IMG/VR virus record: IMGVR_UViG_3300046511_000626
Location: 1-59,222 of that record
Direction: 5' to 3' (one strand)
DNA: 59,222 nucleotides
Origin: a virus
How positions within the stretch are numbered: the first letter of the stretch is position 1; the number at the start of each line of letters is the position of its first letter. The notes below the pieces were generated by a model, which saw nothing but the letters and a program-made list of their open reading frames with translations, searched no databases and was not told the origin of the DNA. The translations under genes were made by a program, and so were the position numbers. Below are positions 52,283 to 59,222 of the stretch, piece after piece.

Positions 52283-54607
52283 TCACGGAGTCGGACGGCC
52301 CAATGCTTCCTTGGCTTCTCGAGGGTTTGTGACGGTACCGGCTGCAGCTCCGGTTCGAATCCAGGCCTGTATCGCCGGCGACACCGTGATCGGCTGGTGC
52401 GCGGCCGCGGTCTGATTGATCACCGTTTGGATGTTGGCTTTCACCTGCTGACGGACCGCCGGTGGCAGCTTGTCCGCTGCAGCCAGATCGGCCGCCGTTG
52501 GTTTTGAAATGAAGTCGATGAAACCGTCGGTTTTGAGAAGCGCCGGAATTCCGAATCGAATCGCCGGTACCGCCAATGCCGTCCAGAGATGTCCCTGACT
52601 GAGCGCATACAGGGCGCCAGCCGCGGTGACCACGTCGTACTTGGATCCTCGTCCCATTCCGTAGGCTTGCGTGCGAGCGCGCTCGGCTTTGGTATCCATG
52701 ATTTCGCCAACGGTTGGAGCGGCCGGGCCCGGTACCTGTGTCCGAGGCGTGACCTGGGGAGCGACTTCACCGGGGATCGGCTGCAGCGTTGCCATCGCTC
52801 GCGGTCCTGTGGCCTTTGGAGCCGGCGCTGTGGGCAACGGCTTCTCCGAAGGGATCTTCAGTGCTCCGCGCTGTCCGTACGCTGTCCTGAGCCGTTCTGT
52901 GGTCGCTGCGAGGGCATTGACGGCATCGGCGTACTGCGTGGGGATTGCGCGCAACTTCGCGGCGCCGACGCCGGCGGCCTTACCTTTGGTGAAGGGCTCG
53001 GAGTAGTATTCCGGATCCAGCACGCCGACACGTCGACGGACGTTGGCAACGGCGCTGTCCTTGTCGTAGAACGCATCCTGATATTTGTTCCAGAAGCCGT
53101 CGGCCTCCTGGAGCTCGAGCCCGGCGCCATTGCGTTCGGCGATTTCGGTCTTTGCTGCGTCAACCTGTTCCTTCAGATATTTGACAGCCTGGTAAACGTC
53201 ACCCGGTAGACCACCTTCAGCCAGCTTGCGGCCGAGTTCGGAGGAATAACCCTGAAGCTGATCGAAAGGAAGATTCTCCGGCTCGCCGAGAAGGCCTTGA
53301 TCCTCCATCAGCTTATAGAGTCCAGTGCCCGGTTCCGGCTTCACGCCGTTGACCATCTGGCCGGTAGCATCCTCGTCTGCGGCGCCTTTCCTCATCAGGT
53401 CGTTGAACTGACGAATGCTCTCCGGTGCGCCCTTCAGCTTTCCCTGCGCTTCCTTTGCGGCTGCTGCGATATCGGAAAGCGGAACGCCCGGATCGTCCCC
53501 AACCTTCGCGCGTACGGCCTCATACTTGCCGTTTCCTTCCTGACGAAGTTTCTTGTCCAGATCGACGACATCGTTGCCCAGTTGCTCGCTTCCTTCGCGA
53601 AGCTGACTGTCCAGGGTGGCCGCCTGGTTCTTCAGCTGAGCAACGTTCTGGTTGTGGGTGGTGGCTTCCTGCGTTGCGGCCTGGTGAGCTTCCTGCTGGA
53701 TCATGTTGGCCTTCGCCGTCGCCGCGGTGTTCTGTTCGGTGTCGATATCGGCCTGAGTCATAGATGACTCATTTTTGGCGATGACCTTCTGTTGATTGGT
53801 CGCGGTCTTCTGCTGTGCCGCCGTCTGGGCATCCGCGTTGGCTTTTGCCACGTTAGCGTCGGATTCCGCCTGTTTAACCTTTGCGGCGTCGGCATCCTGG
53901 TTGTACTTGTCCACGATCTTGTCGGTGGTTTCATAGGCGCTGGCGCCGACTTTGCCTTGTGCGATCGCGCGTGTACTTTCACGGAGGGCACCAACCTTGC
54001 TTAGTCCCCCCACCGTTGCGTCGACGGCCAACTTCGGCGCCTCCGAAAGCGTTACACCTTCGACCGCGGCGCCGACGTTCTGAGGCGACAGATTGACATT
54101 GAGTGGACCGACCTGCGTGCCGGGCCCGGCCGGTTCCGCGGTACGGATGATATCGCCGATGATCGGTAACTGTTTCCCGTAGGCCAGCGCCTGGCCGGCC
54201 CATCCCTCTCCGCCTCGAGCGGCAACGTCGCGCTGAGCTTCGGCATTTTCGACAGCATTGGCCATCGTCGCTGGAATATTGAACAGCAACCGCGGGACGA
54301 TCGGAAGTTTGCTTTCCAACTCCTTCGGCGTGTAGTGCGTATCGGGAGGATTCATCAGGGCTTCGGGAGCTCCCTTCAGTGCCGTGAGCCCACGTTTGAC
54401 CGCGCCGAGAATCGCACTTCCGTATCCTTCCGGTGCAGGTGTAGGGGCGGTCTCCGGCGCCGCGGCAGTACCCAGATGGATATCGAGCGCTGCGTTGAGT
54501 TTGTCCTTTTGCTCCGGCGTCATTCGGCCGAGCAACGCGGTCTGACGTTCTCGAGGAAGCGCCTGGAATGTCGTGACAAGATCGTCGACTTCTGGAGTTG
54601 TGGGCAT
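52283..54607 (-). CDS. Large internal virion protein
   Basis: A 774-residue protein. Long coiled-coil segments (KQAESDANVAKANADAQTAA, HQAATQEATTHNQNVAQLKN) and glycine/alanine-rich membrane-like helices suggest a DNA-ejection protein of the podovirus internal-core type. The last part is a basic helical domain (AVPAIRFGIPALLKTDGFID). It lies in a run of three such proteins after the fibre gene. Name based on position, size and composition. Confidence 0.6.
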   Translation of the reverse strand: MPTTPEVDDLVTTFQALPRERQTALLGRMTPEQKDKLNAALDIHLGTAAAPETAPTPAPEGYGSAILGAVKRGLTALKGAPEALMNPPDTHYTPKELESKLPIVPRLLFNIPATMANAVENAEAQRDVAARGGEGWAGQALAYGKQLPIIGDIIRTAEPAGPGTQVGPLNVNLSPQNVGAAVEGVTLSEAPKLAVDATVGGLSKVGALRESTRAIAQGKVGASAYETTDKIVDKYNQDADAAKVKQAESDANVAKANADAQTAAQQKTATNQQKVIAKNESSMTQADIDTEQNTAATAKANMIQQEAHQAATQEATTHNQNVAQLKNQAATLDSQLREGSEQLGNDVVDLDKKLRQEGNGKYEAVRAKVGDDPGVPLSDIAAAAKEAQGKLKGAPESIRQFNDLMRKGAADEDATGQMVNGVKPEPGTGLYKLMEDQGLLGEPENLPFDQLQGYSSELGRKLAEGGLPGDVYQAVKYLKEQVDAAKTEIAERNGAGLELQEADGFWNKYQDAFYDKDSAVANVRRRVGVLDPEYYSEPFTKGKAAGVGAAKLRAIPTQYADAVNALAATTERLRTAYGQRGALKIPSEKPLPTAPAPKATGPRAMATLQPIPGEVAPQVTPRTQVPGPAAPTVGEIMDTKAERARTQAYGMGRGSKYDVVTAAGALYALSQGHLWTALAVPAIRFGIPALLKTDGFIDFISKPTAADLAAADKLPPAVRQQVKANIQTVINQTAAAHQPITVSPAIQAWIRTGAAAGTVTNPREAKEALGRPTP

Positions 54608-56142
54608 TATCGTCCCCTGGAACCGGCTGGAACGCTGATCTTATCGAGCTTTTTGAGAATCTCGTCATCGGTCGTCGACGTCGGCGCCGGCTTGCCGGAA
54701 GCCGAATCCAGTGCGGCCTTTGCTGAGCGCTGATTGTCGTAGGCCACCGAAATCAACTGGTTTCGAATATTGTCAGGCAACGCGCCGCTGGTGATGTTAT
54801 TCATCCACTGCTCGAATGTGTTGCCAAGACCAGCGTTTTTGATCATCGTGTCATACTCGGCCATGCTGAACCGGCCGGAAGCTTCACGCGCCATTCGGAT
54901 TGCCAGGTTGCGATCACTGAGCGCGCTTTTCTTTTCCGCGGCCGCTTTCGCCAAATCGACAATGCCGGTAGCTTTGTCGAAGTTGACTTTTGCTTCCTGA
55001 TACGGCTTCGAGGCTTTGCTGGCGATCACCTTCGGAGCTCCGCCGGGTTGCGGCAGTAACGATCGGGCTTCCGCCGGAGTCTTCGGCAGTCCGGCACCGC
55101 CCGCCGGTGCTCCAGCCGGGGAGACAGTTGGTGCACCTGTTGGCGTGGGTACCGAATTCGGTGGAGCGGCGCCACCGGTACCGACTGGACCAGACACCGT
55201 CGTTTTCGGAATCGAAATGATGTTCCCGAATCCGTCATCGGTAATGTAGTCGGTCGTCGTGATTCGGCCGAACAGTCCCGGCGGTGGAACAGCGTCTGGA
55301 TTTTCAGTGCCGGGAATACGGTGATTGTTGGCGTCGAGCATGATCGACAAAGGTTTGCTCGTCGTCGGATCGATGATCCAGGCCTGTTTGTTCTTCACCG
55401 GAGCGAACTTGTCATCCGGGACGAATCTCTTGAGAACTTCCGGATCGACCGGATTCCCCTGGAAATCGGTCGTCGTGTTTAATGCCTTGCTGTGGTGAAG
55501 CGTGACCCGCTTTCCATCCAGCGTTCCGGTAAGATCTTCCCACTGCCCGGATCGTTCGGCCGGAGGTTTCAGTAGCGTAGCCGGAACGCCGGCAAGTGTG
55601 GCCTGAAGATCCTGCAGCACGTCGTCTGGAATATTGTGTTTCTGCGCCCATGCGATCGTGGCATCGTTATTTTTCTGTTTGATCTTCTGTACAACGTCAT
55701 TGTTGAGACCTTCGATTTCACCGCTGATACCGGCTTGCTCGATCTGTCCGGCGCGCGTTGTGTTGTATTCCGGCAACTTCGCGGACGCGACGGCGGCCTC
55801 CGGTGTCGCATTCGCTCGAGGATCCAACTGCGGCTGGTTTCGCGCGTGACCGGTCAGGGTACGAAGCCTCTGCAGCAACGCCGGAGTTTCGTGCGGAGGA
55901 TACAGGGCGTTGTGTTGCTGACTGAGCGTTTGAAGTTGCTGCATCAGCGGAGCAGCTTCGGGCTTGTCCTTGCCACCAACGCGAACGATGTTCTGCGCAA
56001 CAGCCTTCATCTGTTCCGCGATCGCATCGGCCTGTTTGTCACGTTCGGACTGCCGCTGTGCTTGGTTGTAACGAAGTTGACTGGCGATCGTGTCCAGACC
56101 GCTTTCGAGGCCAGCGCCGAGTGCTTCTTGTGAAGTTGACAT
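54607..56142 (-). CDS. Internal virion protein
   Basis: A 511-residue protein. An N-terminal coiled coil (AEQMKAVAQNIVRVGGK region, MQQLQTLSQQHNALYP), a middle domain with DGKRVTLHHSKALNTT, a Pro/Gly linker, and a helical C-terminus (NLAIRMAREASGRFSMAEYD). It abuts the 774-residue protein, the usual order of podovirus ejection genes. The identity is inferred from context. Confidence 0.6.
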   Translation of the reverse strand: MSTSQEALGAGLESGLDTIASQLRYNQAQRQSERDKQADAIAEQMKAVAQNIVRVGGKDKPEAAPLMQQLQTLSQQHNALYPPHETPALLQRLRTLTGHARNQPQLDPRANATPEAAVASAKLPEYNTTRAGQIEQAGISGEIEGLNNDVVQKIKQKNNDATIAWAQKHNIPDDVLQDLQATLAGVPATLLKPPAERSGQWEDLTGTLDGKRVTLHHSKALNTTTDFQGNPVDPEVLKRFVPDDKFAPVKNKQAWIIDPTTSKPLSIMLDANNHRIPGTENPDAVPPPGLFGRITTTDYITDDGFGNIISIPKTTVSGPVGTGGAAPPNSVPTPTGAPTVSPAGAPAGGAGLPKTPAEARSLLPQPGGAPKVIASKASKPYQEAKVNFDKATGIVDLAKAAAEKKSALSDRNLAIRMAREASGRFSMAEYDTMIKNAGLGNTFEQWMNNITSGALPDNIRNQLISVAYDNQRSAKAALDSASGKPAPTSTTDDEILKKLDKISVPAGSRGR

Positions 56143-56151
56143 AGGATTATC

Positions 56152-56778
56152 CTAACCGTTGTTGTTTGCGCCGGCAGCTTTTCCGTAACTGTCGCTACCG
56201 CCGCCGAAGATTGAACCGAGTCCACCCGACACTCCCGCGGTTGCGATGTTGAGGCCACCGCTGATTAGTGAGCCCCACATCTTGGCGGCTGACGCATTCT
56301 TTTCTGAAATGTCCTTATGGAGCAAGTTGCTAAGATTCGATTCGGTTCCACTGGAAATGCCTAACGCGTTCATCGATTGCCCGATTTCACCTTCGCCGAG
56401 CGCTCCCAGTTTTTCGGCCGCGCTGGTTTGCTGTTCGCCGAGTAAGGACGAGATCAGAGCATGAGTGTGATCCTCGATTTCCTGATTCTCCCCGGCGACT
56501 CCACCGCCTCGAGCAGTACCGGTTTGTGCCCGTTCGCGCTTTGCTGCGTCGGAGGCGCCCACCGCCGCGTTGACCGCTGGCGCGACGGCCGTACGATCAC
56601 CACTAACAAGTCGCTTGTTGTAGTCGATGGCTGTGTCGAGGGCGTTACCCCCTTTTTCCCCGAGCCCGACGCCAGTTGAATACGTGGATGAGAAGAGATT
56701 GCCCAGGTTCTGGAATGTATCCGATTCCTGTTTTTTCTCTCCCTTTCCTGCTCCCTTAAAGGCATCGAAGATCGACAT
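56152..56778 (-). CDS. Internal virion/DNA-transfer protein
   Basis: A 208-residue protein with a glycine/serine-rich disordered middle and a C-terminal hydrophobic Gly-rich helix (WGSLISGGLNIATAGVSGGL). The Gly-rich membrane-like helix is a feature of podovirus gp14-type and DNA-transfer proteins that form the ejection channel. Role inferred from position before two larger internal proteins. Confidence 0.55.
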   Translation of the reverse strand: MSIFDAFKGAGKGEKKQESDTFQNLGNLFSSTYSTGVGLGEKGGNALDTAIDYNKRLVSGDRTAVAPAVNAAVGASDAAKRERAQTGTARGGGVAGENQEIEDHTHALISSLLGEQQTSAAEKLGALGEGEIGQSMNALGISSGTESNLSNLLHKDISEKNASAAKMWGSLISGGLNIATAGVSGGLGSIFGGGSDSYGKAAGANNNG

Positions 56779-56814
56779 CGTTTCCTCCGTTCACTCGCGC
56801 ATTATAGCGCCCGA

Positions 56815-58176
56815 TTACGACAGCCGTTCGAGGCAAATGAAAAGCGCGTATTTCGCTGTTCCGACGATTCCAACCAGCACGGTCGAATACGCGATGTTTC
56901 CCGATTGAAGTTGAATGAAAAATACCCCTGACGTTCTTCCCAGCGCCGTCAACGGAAGTGCCGTGCTCGATACGGTCACCGCACCGGCCGCGTCGGTAAA
57001 CGTGACCTGCAACTGAATCGTGCCGGCCGTCAGATCCAATGTTGTATCTTCCAGGTAATAGCTGACGCGATAGGTTCCTGCAGTTCCACCGTTGGCGAAA
57101 TTCGTCGATCCGATCGCTGCCCCCTGATTGGTGAGCGCAACCGTATCAGAGATCCTATTGTATGAAACACCGGTACCACCGTTCGCTGCAGGAACCACAG
57201 CGAAACCAGCATCCTTCACCAGGGCGCCACCACCACCAAACAAAAAGTTGTTAAGTGTTAATACACTTGTTTCGTAGGTGATGTTCCCATCGGCGTCTGG
57301 AAACGTGTACGTGCGATCGGCGGAATTTGCATGAGTAAGCTTCCCGAAAAAACTTCCTACCCTGAAGCGGATCCCGTTGAAGAGCACCTGGAAGTAGTCG
57401 GCCAGCGCAGCACCGAGAACTTTGAGTTGAACCGTCCACGCCGCGGTTTCGGTACCGGCTGCGGCGCTGGTCCAGAACGTATCCAACGCCGAAGCATCGG
57501 TAAGCGCATTGGAGTTGTTATCCAGTTCCGTTCGTGCGATTGCACCGAAACCGGCCGCTGGCACGCCAGTTGAGCGGTGCGCCATCCGGAACACATTCGA
57601 CGACGCCGCGGTGACCGCATCGGTAATGACCTGCCGGAGTCCTCCGACTGTGATGAACTTCGTACCCGTCCAAAGGTAATCCGTCAGTTCGGTCGTGTCC
57701 GTGGCGACAAACGAGAATCCCGCATCGTTCAATCCCAGGTCATTCGGAATTGAAGCAATCGCGCCCGTCATCATGCCGGCGCCGAATACCCACGCCGGTA
57801 TACCTGCGTTGGTGATGTAGTAGATCGCCGTACGATCCGTTTCGATGAAAAGAGTACCGACCGGCTGACTGGCTGCGCTGAAGGAAACAAGCCTCGTGGA
57901 GTGCGTTCCGACGATGATCGTAATCGCGGCCCCGCCGCCGCCGCCGCCCCCTCCGCCACCACCACCGCTGAAGGTATTGTTAACGGTCTGCTGAATGACC
58001 TGCTGAAGTGCCTGGCTGGACACCCCGGCCGTGGCGGCAATCTCCTCTACCTGCTTGTGCAGGAAGAACAGGTTGTCGACGATCATTTTCGTCGCTTTTT
58101 GTACGGGGACGCTTTCACGGTGGATGTCAGTCGGATATTGAAGTCCTGGTCGTCCTCGATCCTCGTTGGTGCTCAT
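56815..58176 (-). CDS. Tail fibre or spike protein
   Basis: A 453-residue protein. Residues 1-62 look like an anchor domain with a coiled coil (KMIVDNLFFLHKQVEEIAAT). A run of 12 glycines joins it to a beta-rich shaft (AITIIVGTHSTRLVSFSAAS, NRISDTVALTNQGAAIGSTN) and a C-terminal head with YRVSYYLEDTTLDLTAG. Such a build, anchor plus flexible link plus beta body, fits receptor-binding fibres. The receptor is unknown. Confidence 0.7.
   Translation of the reverse strand: MSTNEDRGRPGLQYPTDIHRESVPVQKATKMIVDNLFFLHKQVEEIAATAGVSSQALQQVIQQTVNNTFSGGGGGGGGGGGGAAITIIVGTHSTRLVSFSAASQPVGTLFIETDRTAIYYITNAGIPAWVFGAGMMTGAIASIPNDLGLNDAGFSFVATDTTELTDYLWTGTKFITVGGLRQVITDAVTAASSNVFRMAHRSTGVPAAGFGAIARTELDNNSNALTDASALDTFWTSAAAGTETAAWTVQLKVLGAALADYFQVLFNGIRFRVGSFFGKLTHANSADRTYTFPDADGNITYETSVLTLNNFLFGGGGALVKDAGFAVVPAANGGTGVSYNRISDTVALTNQGAAIGSTNFANGGTAGTYRVSYYLEDTTLDLTAGTIQLQVTFTDAAGAVTVSSTALPLTALGRTSGVFFIQLQSGNIAYSTVLVGIVGTAKYALFICLERLS
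57932..57967. repeat. CCN/GGN trinucleotide repeat coding for poly-glycine
   Basis: A run of CCG/CCC/CCA triplets on the plus strand encodes about 12 consecutive glycines in the fibre. Repeat slippage would change the hinge length by whole residues. Confidence 0.85.
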
Positions 58177-59222
58177 CCTTCACCAACGCCGACTGCGGCT
58201 TCAATATCCCGGATGATTCTGTAGCCTTCGGCCCGGCCCCACTGTCCGACGTAGAATTCCGAATCGCTCAAATACGGCTGCCATTCCGCGTCCGCGCAAT
58301 CGGCGGTGATGAAGTACAGCATCCCTTTGTTGAACGTCGGCTTGAACAAAGTTTTCTGATATGCGCCGGCCGTCGATGGCAGCGTGATCACGGCCGGCGA
58401 TGTTCCATCGTAGACGGTAATCGTCAGCGTGACCGGCGCCGTGGACTTATACGCGAATAGGATTTGCCAGATGTGCTTGTAGCCCATCATTCCGAATGTC
58501 GTGCCCTGGTTCTTCCAGAGATTGAGCGACACCGGTACCGACTGGAACATCGGCTGCCAGGACCGAAGCAACGTCGGGACACTTTGCTGTGTGAAGTCAT
58601 CGATCCAATCCAGGAGTACTCCCATGTAGCTCAGCTCGAGCCCGATGGGAACATTCGTGTGCTGCCGTGTCGCGGCCGTTGGAATGACAAATACCGGCTG
58701 AACGGACGATCCCCCCTCGAGAATCGTGGCGTTGACACCGTTGACGGCCGCCGGAATCAGGTCGATGAATTCGTCGTTGTAGAGCTCATTGGAGCGGACG
58801 TCACCGCCGTTCCATTCGAATGTCGCCACGGCCCCAGCGATTGGAACGTCACGGTCGTTGACCAGATCTTCTTGAACGTGAACCAGCCCGTTGTCGTCGC
58901 CCATCACCAATGCGTCGTAGATCGATCCGGTCGATAGCAGCGTGCCGGCCTGTTGCTCGACGTTGTAGTGAACGCCGATCGGATCCGCATACTCATCGAC
59001 CGACCAGGCCGGGTTCGCGCGATCGCGAAGGTCGCAAACCAGCGTGCGCGGGAGACCTTCGGAGTCTCGATAGTCCGCGTAGAGATAGTTGTTCTTGAAG
59101 CAAAGCCGGAACAACGACGCGTATTTGTAATCCGGAGCGTGCACAGTCAGACCGCCGTAGGTGTAATCGCGGCCGACAACGCCTTCATGCGGGAAGATGT
59201 TGTGCAGATCCTCATCGGTGAG
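58173..59222 (-). CDS. C-terminal part of a tail protein, runs off right edge
   Basis: An open frame of 349 codons entering from the right edge; the start is outside. An in-frame GTG at 59144 is probably internal. Blade-like segments occur (YKYASLFRLCFKNNYLYADY, DALVMGDDNGLVHVQEDLVN, FATFEWN-type strands), as in beta-propeller tail proteins (P22 gp10-like). The end overlaps the fibre start by 4 bp. Its missing N-terminus and the orphan N-terminus at 160-1 suit one gene, though joining the ends directly breaks the frame. Confidence 0.6.
   Translation of the reverse strand, partial: LTDEDLHNIFPHEGVVGRDYTYGGLTVHAPDYKYASLFRLCFKNNYLYADYRDSEGLPRTLVCDLRDRANPAWSVDEYADPIGVHYNVEQQAGTLLSTGSIYDALVMGDDNGLVHVQEDLVNDRDVPIAGAVATFEWNGGDVRSNELYNDEFIDLIPAAVNGVNATILEGGSSVQPVFVIPTAATRQHTNVPIGLELSYMGVLLDWIDDFTQQSVPTLLRSWQPMFQSVPVSLNLWKNQGTTFGMMGYKHIWQILFAYKSTAPVTLTITVYDGTSPAVITLPSTAGAYQKTLFKPTFNKGMLYFITADCADAEWQPYLSDSEFYVGQWGRAEGYRIIRDIEAAVGVGEG

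Noticed and set aside
1-59222. Terminal direct repeat or simple circular closure
   Set aside because: The first and last tens of bases share no match, and joining the ends breaks the reading frame of the edge genes.
1-59222. CRISPR array
   Set aside because: Repeats seen are either within genes with coding periodicity or the three non-regularly spaced 35-bp elements; no repeat-spacer structure.

Overview
The window reads as most of the genome of a tailed double-stranded DNA phage. A P22-type (long) portal, an HK97-type major capsid protein with scaffold, a terminase large subunit, a lysis cassette and three large internal-virion-type proteins are visible. No tape measure, tail tube, sheath or baseplate gene was seen, so a short-tailed (podovirus-like) particle is the best inference. 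No integrase, DNA polymerase, RNA polymerase or CRISPR array was seen. Nothing in the sequence names the host.

Layout. 1-21803 (minus): the late operon, read right to left: a HTH regulator and a run of tiny accessory genes (anti-defence candidates, a tRNA and a structured RNA), then packaging (TerS candidate, TerL, portal), head (scaffold, capsid, decoration candidate), connector and tail-type proteins, lysis genes, and small beta-rich virion-type proteins. The leftmost gene runs off the window. 21804-22566: a control region with repeated 15-bp operators. 22567-28592 (plus): small early-type genes, a DUF932 protein and a multidomain protein with a sliding-clamp-like core. 28757-34238 (minus): exported Ig-like proteins, a RuvC-like resolvase, a DnaC-like helicase loader, a replication initiator-like protein and a second HTH regulator. 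34327-51372 (plus): recombination and DNA metabolism (candidate annealing protein, Fe-S RecB/Cas4-like nuclease, DnaQ-like exonuclease), a C5 cytosine methyltransferase with a second gene in another frame, and a long cassette of alternating glycosyltransferases and SAM-methyltransferases. 51272-59222 (minus): a second Cas4-like protein, internal virion proteins, a fibre, and the 3' part of a tail protein that runs off the right end.

The left-end gene fragment (a start only) and the right-end fragment (an end only) look like two parts of one beta-propeller-type tail protein. The genome is therefore probably circularly permuted, with some sequence missing between the ends. Two divergent promoter regions, each with a HTH gene and its own palindromes, look like the regulatory switches.

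Most notable: (1) a three-hairpin RNA at 38280-38364 whose outer loops are perfectly complementary over 9 nt, followed by a hairpin enclosing a start site; (2) a 795-nt dual-coding region in the cytosine methyltransferase gene; (3) the glycosylation/methylation cassette at 42990-51372; (4) an Acb2/Tad1-like nucleotide sponge beside a RyR-like protein, an initiator-like tRNA and a second structured RNA; (5) a divergent sliding-clamp-like protein in a genome whose nuclease ends in a clamp-binding-like motif.
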